A DNA stretch of 64,000 nucleotides from contig NW_020170394.1 of assembly GCF_000524195.1 (NCBI RefSeq), positions 124,001-188,000 on the forward strand, written 5' to 3'. Under the pieces are notes generated by a model. That model was given only the letters and a program-made list of their open reading frames with translations. It searched no databases and was not told where the DNA came from. Source of the DNA: Echinococcus granulosus. Its lineage: Eukaryota > Platyhelminthes > Cestoda > Cyclophyllidea > Taeniidae. Every line of letters begins with the position of its first letter. Positions within the stretch are counted from its first letter, which is position 1. Shown here one piece after another: positions 52,969-63,435 of this stretch. The translations under genes were made by a program, and so were the position numbers.

Positions 52969-55703
52969 CTACAAGGGCACGCGAATATCATTGATGCCAC
53001 CAAAGCTACTTTTATTGCTACTTAGCATAACGGAGAAGCGAGGACGGCGCGAGCGAGCACCCTGAATCAGTCGGATTTCCTCTAGCGCATCCAACTCCTC
53101 CTCATCCTTCTGCTCATTCTGCTGTTGCTCCGTCGTGCGGTCTGCCAGGTTTAGCAGGCCTTCCTGGGCGCCTGTAGCCGCAACCTCATGTGATGAGCCC
53201 ACGATACGCAGTTTCGAGTGCTCTTCCTCTAGCGTGAAGATATGCATGGTGTTGGTACTACCGCTGGTAGCCACAGAGCCCGTTACTACAATGATGCGAT
53301 CGCCGCCCTTCACGAGGCCCGTAATGCGCGAGTGCTCGATGGCTGCGTTAATCCGATTGTCTATGTCCAATGCCCAATCGTCTTCGCTCTTTCCTATACG
53401 TATTCGTTTGTTTTTGTCCAGCACGGAGAAAAAGGAAATGCAAATGAAACTTGACAACGTAAAGGAAACTCAATCCCTTAGGCTAATTACGAAAAATTCC
53501 CTTGTCAGGAGTGTATAAAAAAACCTCCTTTTAGGAAAAAGTCTTACATAACACAACCTAAAGTAAACAACCCACAGACTAAAGCACACTTTTCCGACCT
53601 ACCAGAACTATTTCGGGTTAAAAAGCAAAGAAATTGGTTACTAATTATGTCGGTGCCCTAAAATAATCACATCTTTTGCTTTTTAGAGGGTCGTAATTGG
53701 TTCTACGAAAGGATTTTCTAGTGCAATTAATCAGATTTTGGGATTTCAAATTAAAGTACCCGTGTAAACGTAGCTATGGAGACCGCGATAGGCAAGACAA
53801 TGACGTGCCACTGACACATCGAGGGTGATGGCGATCACGGAACACGGTGGCCGCAACATCGCAATTGATGTAGCTGATCTATAGAAACGAGGGTATGTAA
53901 AAGATAATAGGCGATTGCATTATTTACTTGTAGACAAATAGTCAAAATATTTCGCGAGCATTCAGACCTTAGTTTTAAACAAGTCAAGTATAGAGTAGAC
54001 AAGCAGATTTTTAGCAAAAAGGACTTACAACCCTGATTTAAAATAATTTTAATATTTCACTACAATAGTACCACAGGAGTGTGATTTATGGTATTGGACA
54101 AACACATTCTTCGAAACCTTAAAGGCGCAATGACTAAGAGTGTTAAAATTGAATGAGCTTATGTTGAGCAGACATAAGATTGACTCACGCGCCAGTAGTC
54201 GTAATTACGAAAATAGCAGTTGCATTGCAGCTAGCAGCGGCCTCAGCAGCCGAGGCACCAGTAACGCTACGAATATCAAAGGAGCCTTGCTCCATTTGCA
54301 GTCGGCATTGCTTCAACTCCTCGCGAGTCTCAAAGTGAAAGACCGCGCGTTCTGCCTCACGGCATATCTGCAGAGGGCAAAGCAACGTGAGACACCTCTT
54401 CACCTACCAATCCAGACACTTACATTGTCGACAACGTGGACGGAATCCAGTGCATACATGCCCCACGAAGTCTCCATGGTCAGAACGAGGCCGTCTGCTC
54501 CATCTAGAACAGCGTTTGCAATATCCGATGATTCGGCTCGTGTAGGTCTTGGTTTTGAAACCATAGATTCCAACAACTGCTCGATAATAAAAACCGGTTT
54601 CTCTGCGATATTGCAATGAGCAACTATGTACTTTTGTAACTTGAATATTTTCTCAGGAGTGTATTGCATGGCCAAGTCACTGCGACGTATGACAAGACCG
54701 TCAGAAGCCGCAATCAAATCGTGAAGACTAGAACCAAATTTTATTAAAAAAAATTACTTTTTAATCGTCACCCGTGTTTCTAATTTGGCAAATACTTTTG
54801 TTGAGCCAGGCAAATGATTGCGTGCTAGGTGAATCATTATGCTGTCTTCAGCAAAACTAGTAAAAACATAATCGACCTACAAATTATAAAAAGTTAAAAC
54901 CCACTTCGCACTCAGCCGCGAATTTTAAGTCATTAATGTAATTTAACTGCACCGATTCCTGATACAAACGATCCCTTGGCAAAGTTACGCGTTTATAGCT
55001 TCCAATTATACCTAAAAAAATACAAAATGATCTGTACGAGGTACCTCCCTCTTCTACCATGCAATTAACACCATCCAGGCCCACATCCTTCACAATGAGC
55101 GACACTTGCCCATCATCAAGATAAACCTTATCGCCCTTGCGCAGACAGTTAATAAGCTGAGGGAAATATTTCGTATTTATAAAAATCATTTCGGGTGTGC
55201 ATTGAAATTTGTAATGGTCATCCAGAGTCAGCGTTACACGAGCACCCTCTTTCAAATTCGCTTCATAAGAATGACCCTAAACAAAATACTTGAAAATGTT
55301 CAAAAAATACCCCTTCAAAAATCCCGGTCCGTACAGGTGCGGCTGTCATATCCATTGCAATGCCCAGAAGACGAGCATAGCCCGATTCCTTCTCAATTTC
55401 TCGAGCGTATTGTATAACCTCTTTACAAATATCCCGAGGGGTCATACTAAGATTAATCAGCATTATGTTCATCCCAGCGTCCATCATTTTTAGAATTCCT
55501 TCTTTTGTCTTCCACGATTTACCAAGGGTGCACACAATAGAGGTTTGTCGCACATTGTCTGCAACCTGATCGATATCTAGGTTGCATGTGTATTGCAGAT
55601 GTGATATTTGTCTAGGTGCCGTAAAAAGATCATTAAAGGCATTGTGTCTTTCACCTATCCCTGTTTCAGAATGAGTTTGCAGGGTGGTGGCAGAAAAATT
55701 CAT
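52969..55703 (-). CDS. Pyruvate-kinase-like protein, copy 1 (divergent active site)
   Basis: By descent a pyruvate kinase (PEP + ADP to pyruvate + ATP), but probably altered in activity. Eight exons: 55703-55311, 55276-55045, 55011-54905, 54876-54758, 54727-54424, 54367-54189, 53878-53760, 53393-52969. They give 1878 nt (625 aa), and all joins keep frame. The first four introns are 34, 33, 28 and 30 nt. Clear family blocks are CNLDIDQ, VRTG, VYLDDGQVSL, KPRPTRAE, DIANAVLDGAD, GGDRIIVVTG and GSTNTM. Kept residues (human PKM numbering): N75, S77, D113, R120, K270, E272, D296, T328. Changed: R73 to Leu82, H78 to Met87, T114 to Met119, G295 to Ser300; GPEIRTG reads AAPVRTG. About 88 residues follow TNTMHIF: an acidic Gln/Glu-rich linker, then PRFSVMLSS and a C-terminal GGINDIRVPL. 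The ATG at 55703 is the first in frame; an upstream non-coding exon is possible. Confidence 0.9.
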
Positions 55704-57624
55704 CCTCACCAATTCGGAGGAAAAAGTGAAGTAGGCGGTCGTCCTTCAAAAGTCCATCTTTTGTATTAAGTAAAAGCACCAGTACTAAAGCACAAACTCA
55801 GAATAATTGGCATTAATACTATATGTTTTGCAAAAATATTAATTTTTTTAATATCAAAAGCAAAGTTTAACAGGAAAATTGCTATGCTTATTTATTACAA
55901 GGGTTTGTGTTGGGTTGATACAAGCCCAAATGCAATGCTTACCTAACTGTCCGTAATGTATCAGTGTTACCGCAGTTGAGCTGATATCGCCGCCCATAGT
56001 TTCTATTAGGCTTCCATGTACTATACATCCTCAAGCCTAGATGTACTAACATAAGTTGGTGTTTAACCCCCCGTACTGGTATAAGAGCCACTTTGGTTCT
56101 TCGCCGTGTAAGCTGGCCTCCGGGCCATGGTAATAACCTCTAGCCCTGCTGTATGTCGAAAATATACATTCTGCCTAAGTACTGTGTTTTATTTAGTCTT
56201 TAAGGAAGTTTTGGGGCTCCCCAATACCTCTTACCATCTGAATTACTACTTCTAATTTTAATTGTCATCGAGGTTTCACCTACACGTGACACATACAATC
56301 CTAGTTTTGAATTTCATGATTAACGATTTGGATAAAGATGCTGATAAATATCATCGGACTTTTGTGACTACTCATCCGATCAGTTTTTAAATTAAGGAAC
56401 GTTCCCAAACGACCATGTACTATAAAAGAAGAAACGTTTCTAGACGAATTGGCACATTTGGACAAAGCGATTAAGGCACGCTGTTCGAGCTCTTTTTGAG
56501 TAGATCGTTACATATGCCAGTATATTTCCTCACTGATCACAAGGTTCATGATTGTACTCGGGCTTGATTTCAAAACCACTCCTGCTAAACCCCGTGCTAT
56601 ACATAATGTACGCATCTTCCCCGCGCTGCCCAAGATGAAGGAGGAAACGTCCGGGGGTCAACCTTACAGACAATCACGTTTATTTTGGCAACAAAGCATG
56701 ATTTAGGAGCGCGAACCGGCTCAAAACGATTGTACAGGTCACGGCATGATTAAATCAGATGACTGCATTGAAAACCGCAAGAGGAATCCGGTTGGCGAAC
56801 GATTGCGCCCAGCCATAAGCAGTCCATACACACTATGACATATGGACCGGGACACGGGGTAGGAGGAAGAGGAAGACGCTCCAACTGCCCCGACTTGACA
56901 TAAAAATACCCTAGGAAATTCAAATTTAAACGGGAAGGTGTTAAGGAAGACCAAGTGCTAGACTTTTGAAGTGCCCAAAAACTAAATGAGGCAGGTTTTA
57001 ATACCATTTCCGTATTGTATCTCATTAGAGGTAGTCAACAACCAACAGCTGCTTGATGTTGTTTCGAAAAATAGTCCCGCCTCAATCCGCGCCGAATGAG
57101 AGGAACCAATGAGGTACTTGCGGCCCGATGGCATCACTCAGGCGATTGATACATCAAGGAAAGTAGATAAATCCAAATCAATGTAGCTGAGGCAAGCATA
57201 ACCGTGACTCCTGACGGTCAGGGTTGCGTCGGTGTCTTAAAAAATAAAGCAAAACTAGGTCTTCGACTCGAATGGACCTAGCAGGCTGCAAATCACATGA
57301 AAGGACTAGCGCCACACAATAATACGACACTGTGACTGTTACTCCAAGCCTGGGAACCGTATAAATTATGCGGCTAGAAGCCGTGAACTTCCAGTCTCTA
57401 ATCAATCAGTATCTTGCAGCACTTGGACGGTAACACAGTGGACTTCGCGTAACAGACGACAAATTAATTATTATTAACCAAATTAGTTACTGACCAGTAG
57501 CAATTAATTATGAATTGAGTTACTTATTCAGTGCAAAAGCAATTAATAAAAACCGGGTATAGATCAATCACAGAATCCACATGCAGGAAGGAGCATGTGA
57601 GTGAAGGAGGCGAGGAATGATCCA
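55704..57624. other. Spacer between the two pyruvate-kinase-like genes
   Basis: About 1.9 kb. It should hold the 3' UTR of the upstream copy and the promoter of the downstream copy, both on the minus strand. I found no exon, and no leftover fragment of pyruvate-kinase sequence that would suggest a third copy. Confidence 0.45.
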
Positions 57625-60600
57625 CTAAAGGGGTGGAAGCATGTCGTTAACACCGCCATAGACGCTGTTACCATGGCTCAGCATCACGGAGTAGCGCGGC
57701 CCAGCACCGGACACCTGTTGCGCCCTAATCGCGCCAACCGTGGAGGGAAAGGGAAAGGCAGTGGAGGTGTTTCCTATCGACCAGGGGCTTTCCACTTGCG
57801 ACAGCTCATGGGAGGAACCGACAATGCGGAGTTTTGAGTGCTCCCCCTCAAGCGTGAAGATGTGGATGGTGTTGGTGCTGCCACTGGTGCCCACCGAGCC
57901 TGTCACCACGATGATGCGATCGCCGCCTTTCACCAGACCCGTGAGCCGCGTGTGCTTGATGGCAGCGTTAATCCGATTGTCAACGTCCTCACACCATTCG
58001 GCCACACGCTCACCTACCAATCACAAGTGTGCTCTGTAGCCCATTCGTATTGCCTGGTACCTCGGAAATTACGTCCTACTTCCAAACGTGCATGTAATTT
58101 ACATGGAAAGTGGTGCTTTTTACCAAAAGTTTGAAGTGGTTTCTGCTCGTTGCCCAACAGATAAGAAAGGGCGCGAACGAGAGTGTCCAGTCTTGATTTC
58201 ATTTACGCATTAGTGAAATAAGGGTGCATTACTAACACAGCCTGCATCTAAAGTGACAAGTGTAAAAATAATGCGAACGAAGAGGTGACACTTACGCCAC
58301 TTACGATGTGAACTTTGCACGTTAAGATGGCTAGATGTTTTAGAAATACAGTAGACAAAAATAAACACTAGGCATTGTAAGGTGATTCATGTTCCTAAAA
58401 AATTTCTAAATAAAAATCGAAGGAAAATTTTTCCTTGTTACTTCCACCGTGATGAAAAATCCCGTGTTTTGGAGTATATAATGGCAAGTTTACTGGGCAA
58501 TAAGCAGGTTAGTGTGCAAAACAAACAGAAGTAGTACTTTTCGACGGTAGATTTATACGCCGAGCGTCGCCGCCTTTACTCAACGCAGTCAGGCGGTTGA
58601 TGCGCCCTGACGCGTCGGCGCGCCACCTTGTGCAAGCGTAGGTTGAATACGCGAAAAACTCCAATACCGCACAATCTACCCAGTCATCTAATTCGCACAC
58701 GTCATTCACTGGCTTTAGCGTTGAAAAGCGAAATTACTTAAGCTGGAAGTAGGGGACCCAATAAACTGGAAAATACACCCAAATTTACTGCTTAACCTTA
58801 AAAGATGCATCGGGTGGGATTCTGTGCCGGGGCCTGGCGATTCGTCAAGACGCACGGCACGGAGGGCTTCTCGCACTTAAGCCGTAGACATAGTCGAGTG
58901 TGAGGGGCCACAACCAGACGTTTAACACATACTAATCCTGATTGGCTATTTCTTACGCCTTCTAGATATAAACAATCAAGTGTCACTTGAATGAAAAAAG
59001 AGCACTGCGAACGCCCAGGTCCCATGATTTTTTCATAGCTCTTTTATCCATAGCGATTGATTCTTTTTGCAAAACAACTCTGACACTAGGATTTGATTTT
59101 GCAGATTAAAAATACTTTGAACGCCATTCGTTTTGTGAGGAGATTGACTTTACCTTTTGAATGAATACTGGGTCTAGGCCACCCGATGCAGTGAGATTAA
59201 GGCGTAGCTACGCCAAAACAAAAGTGGCATTGTTACAGAGGGGCTCGAAAACACAAAACAATTAGTAAAGTTCACAGGAATCCCAAAATCAGGACAATAT
59301 GAGAAGTTGTTTTTAATAATTTTAGTGGCGCCACACAGGATTCAGTGCAAATTCGTGGCACTTAAATCGAGTGTGCAGAAAAATTGGCATTGTGAGGAGC
59401 AAGAAGTTTGACCATGAACCGACGAATTACCCTCCAATTACACAAACTCCTAATGGTCCCCGGATAAAAATAAGGTATTTAGAAATAATGAGGTAGTTTT
59501 AAAGCGGCTTGACTGTTTGTTTGTGGAAAGGACATACGCTTCACAAGAAAATATTCCACTATCTAATAAATAGCCACAAATGCTTGAGAATATCTGCGGA
59601 CACTTGAGTCCCAACTCCAATTTTATTTATAAATAACATTTCTTTTATGTGCCGCATAATTTTTGATAGATAAATTAACTCAACTCTCACCAGTATAGAG
59701 AAACGGGTGGAGGCCTCGATAAGCCAAACAATGATGGGCCACTGCGATATCAACCGTAATTGCAATCACGATACAGGAGGGTCTTGACATTGCAATGGAC
59801 ATTGCCGAACTAGAAACAGAGAAAAATGCAACAATAAACCGTATAGTAAAGAAAATACCGGTATAATTAAAGATTACTTCACTGAACAGAGTACAGTTCA
59901 GATGATATAAGAAACGTATAGTTTACGCATTATTTTCTAACAAAGAAGCTTACGCTCCGGTTGTGGTTATAACGAATATCGCAGATGCACCGCAACTGTC
60001 GGCTGCCTCCACGGCAGAAGCGCCGGTGACATTCTTGATCGCCTCATTGACTTGGCCACGCAGCAATCGGCAATAGTTCAGTTCAGCCCGAGATATCTCG
60101 TAACAAATTGCACGCTCAGCTTCACGACAAACCTTAAAGTAGATGATAGGATTAACTCGTCCTAACATAAAACCAAATTTTGCTTGAAAAGACCCAGAAC
60201 TTACGTTATCAACAACGCTGACAGTATCGAACGGATACATACCCCAAGAGGTTTCGACTGTTAACAAAAGGCCATCAACTCCATCAAGCACTGCATTTGC
60301 AATATCCGAGGCCTCGGCACGTGTCGGTCTCGGTTTGGAAATCATTGATTCGGCCAACTGCCCTGTTACATAGACAGGTTTATCAGCCACATTACAATGA
60401 CCAACAATGTATTTCTGAATCTTGAATATGTTCTCCGGCGTATAATACATAGCCAGACCACTACGGCAAATCAAAATGCCATCAGAGACAGCTATAAGCT
60501 CCCGAAGACTAAATTTTACGATGAAAGCGATTATTCCCTACTTTTTAACCGACTCCCGAGTTTCTATTTTAGTAAATACCTTTGCTGTTTTTGGAAGGAT

Positions 60601-61471
60601 GCGCCGGGCTTCCTCAATCACGCTACCACTGTCCACAAACTTTGTTAAAACGAAGTCAGCCTAGAAAAATAGCACAATTAGCATTCGCTTACGCCACATT
60701 CAGCAGCAAACTCAAGATCCTTCATATAAGTTGAGTAAAGAATCTCCTGATTGAGTCTGTTTGGCGGAACCGTAACACACTTAAAACTCCCAAGCAGACC
60801 TATGACTAGGCAAATTCTATAATACCTAGCTACCTCCTTCCTCCACTATGCAGTTGATGCAGTCGAAACCAATATTTCTAACCACGAGAGTGACTTGGCC
60901 CTCGTCCAGATAAATGCGATCCCCCTTACGAAGGTAATGAATTAGTTTGGGAAAGAATTGGGTATCAATGAATATTAAATCCTCCGTGCAACAGAATTTG
61001 TACTCCTCATCTAAAGTCAATGTAATGCGACTTCCTTCCTCTATTCTGGCTTCATATGAAAGTCCCTTAATGGAGAGTTACATATTCATTCTTAACAAAC
61101 TTCCTTAAATGTTCCTGTTCGAACTGGCGCCCCAGTTACGTCAATCGTGATCCCTATGAGACGCTCATAGTTGTGTGATTCTTCGAGCTCGCGGATGCAC
61201 TTCACAACATCCTTGCAAACATCTCTGGTTACCATGCTTAGGTTGATAACTAAAATATTCATTCCGGCACCAATCATTTTAGCAAGCTGATCCTTCGATG
61301 CCCACGATTTCCCTAATACAATTATTTTGCATAATCGCACAAACCTAATGTACACCCAACTGACGTCTGCCGAATATTGTTTGCCACCTGATCAATATCC
61401 AGTTGGGACATATAACTTAAGTGGGAATTTGGCTTTGCAGGCATCACGTAGATATTTTGGTTATTGTTCAT
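57625..61471 (-). CDS. Pyruvate-kinase-like protein, copy 2 (lacks the metal-binding Asp)
   Basis: Tandem paralogue of the gene at 52969-55703. Nine exons: 61471-61345, 61312-61101, 61065-60834, 60799-60693, 60660-60542, 60508-60205, 60132-59954, 59809-59691, 58013-57625. They give 1788 nt (595 aa), all joins in frame. Introns 1-5 are 32, 35, 34, 32 and 33 nt; two of them use a GTTTGT donor. Six exons (232, 107, 119, 304, 179 and 119 nt) equal those of the neighbour exactly; intron 1, after CTLG, is absent there. Family blocks include QLDIDQVANNIRQT, VRTG, IYLDEGQVTL, KPRPTRAEASDIANAVLDG, CLAYRGLHPFLYTG and GGDRIIVVTG. Position R73 is Val64, T114 is Val101, G295 is Ser282, and D296 (RGDLG) is Gly283 in CRSGLA; K270, E272 and T328 remain. 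The tail ends PRYSVMLSHG...GGVNDMLPPL. An in-frame ATG 42 codons upstream (61597) would add a hydrophobic segment; the acceptor at 61477-61478 favours the shorter start. Confidence 0.9.
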
Positions 61472-61490
61472 GGTATCTGTACAATAATCA
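61472..61490 (-). promoter_or_regulatory. Candidate splice acceptor upstream of pyruvate-kinase-like copy 2
   Basis: Minus-strand TTGATTATTGTACAG ends at 61477, five bases before the ATG at 61471. This is the same arrangement as upstream of the pseudouridine gene, and fits spliced-leader addition or a 5' UTR intron. Confidence 0.45.
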
Positions 61491-61599
61491 AACCCGTCTT
61501 CAAAGCCTACTTTTACCGTTATAAACGTCGCACCGCTAAAGGCCAAAGCCCCCAACGCAAACAAAGTCAGCGCTATATCTTCGCGTGGTGTGAACAAAG

Positions 61600-63435
61600 C
61601 ACTTGAAGGTCAATAAGGCAAACTAAGTAGAGCGAATTATCATTTGATTTAAGTGTGTTTTTTAGGAAATGGAAAGATTAGTTGCAAATTTAAAAGCTTT
61701 TACAATTAGAATGGCACCAAATGACTAGTATTTTTTGGAGTCCTGTAATGACTAAAATATTTAATCCAAAACTAGTCTAGCGACACTGCCTTTTTAGAAG
61801 ACAGGTTGACACTCTGAGAGAACCATTAACTTAATACCAATTCTAGACTATATAAATAATTCTCCCATGGTAGCCTAGAATATTAGGTCTTTAAAGAATC
61901 CTAAAGGTCGTAATACTTTAGGTTTTAGCATTCCGATAAAAATGTGGTTGATTTCACCAGACCGCCTCTGTTTGGGTTTATTTGAAATATTTTTAGACAG
62001 GTTTGTTAACGGCAATTCTTTTAAATCGAACGCACATTTTGATATCAAGAGGTGATGATTATGTCGGGCTGGACGAACAAGAAAAAAACCATAATTCTCG
62101 CCATCATTATAAACTGCAACAAACTGATTAGTCATCGTCGATACACTCCCAAAGGACATTTTAAATTTCCTAGAAGGGCACGAAACCCGCTAAACTTGGA
62201 TTTTTATCGACTTATGCAGTTCGAACAGAGTTTGACGAGTGGTGTCATTTACTTTTTGCGTCGAGAAGTCAAAACCTAATTGTTTTCCATGAGAGGGTTG
62301 CAGTACGATCTCATTTAACGAAAAGCAGCCGAAAACTGGTCATCGTTTTGGTGATTCGTTCACGCTAACTTTACCCGTGTTGTTCGTTGTGCTCTCTACG
62401 GTTACGACTGTACAGAACCAGTTGCAGAATCCGGTGGGAATATTCATTACCTTAGACATTAGTGGTTGCTGAACGATGCAGCGCCTTGAGACTGCCCTAG
62501 CGACGGAAGAGGCCACAATAGTTGGTCAGAATACACATATTCGACATGGAGAAAACATTAGGGCTAACGACATGGCACAAGGTTAACCCACCTGAGATCA
62601 ACAGCCGAGACAAGGCGGCACCCTACCAGAGACGACTGTTAAACAAACAGTGTCCTTTTTGTGTGTGTAGCGTCTCAGGACTTCCCTGAAGACGAAAGAA
62701 GACATAATACTCGGGCAGCATATGCATATTCAGCACGGAAGAGGTATTTGAGCTAGTGGCACGGCCCGAAGGCCACCCCACCCGACGTGGTACAAAGGCC
62801 ACTTCAAAGGTGGCTCCTCACCAATACCGAGGGATACACGGCCATCATATTGCATGTGCAATTACATAGCAATCGCGTAAATTAGGTTTCCCTATCGATA
62901 CCTACTCCGCATTTTCACCAGTAAGGATAGTTTTAGCTTTCTAGAAATGGATGTAATAATGAGTAATGTATTTACCAATACACAAACCTAAGAATATAAC
63001 TTATTTACTCAGCCTTGCCTGTTAAAAGTAATCGTGATGACACTGGATACGAATCTGCTGCAGCTTTACAACTATGTATTGCCTGTTTTATTCAAAAATT
63101 TTGTAAGATATTAATGATAGTAGCAAATCTCCCGTTAAATCAGTATGGGAATTGACTGAGTCCTACAATTTGCGTCCCTTAGTTTATTAAGAGTCCGCCC
63201 TATATTTTCTCAATCGCCTTTGTTAACCATCAGGCAGTTTGAAGTTGCTGCATGGAATGAATTGTTGAGCATTAATTTACGGACTCTACTACCTCCACCC
63301 TACTGGACAAGATCTAATATCGCCTTGTCTGGCGGTTTCATTAAACGTTTTGGAGCCCTTATCCTCGAATAGTGTATATTTCATCGCGCGGCGTGTTTGT
63401 TCCCTGCGATCGTGATTATGCATTAAATGTAGCCA
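61600..63435. other. Divergent intergenic region
   Basis: It separates minus-strand pyruvate-kinase-like copy 2 from the plus-strand GDP-glucose phosphorylase gene and should hold both promoters. Apart from the diverged direct repeat listed separately, I see no coding exon or RNA gene. Short open frames at 61875-62279 on both strands look like chance. Confidence 0.45.
62479..62790. repeat. Diverged direct repeat, about 189-bp period
   Basis: Sequence beginning at 62479 (CAGCGCCTTGAGACTGCCCT) recurs at 62668 (TAGCGTCTCAGGACTTCCCT). An ungapped comparison of 75 bases by eye gives about two-thirds identity, with most differences being transitions. Similarity seems to continue to about 62600 and 62790. 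It is probably an old tandem duplication or two fragments of a decayed repeat. Confidence 0.5.

Noticed and set aside
53135..53518. Plus-strand frame over the last exon of pyruvate-kinase-like copy 1
   Set aside because: Antisense shadow; a similar antisense frame occurs over copy 2 because the coding sequences are homologous.
52969..61471. The pyruvate-kinase-like pair as pseudogenes
   Set aside because: Both have complete frames, consistent splice sites, equal exon lengths and a conserved tail, which fits constraint rather than decay.
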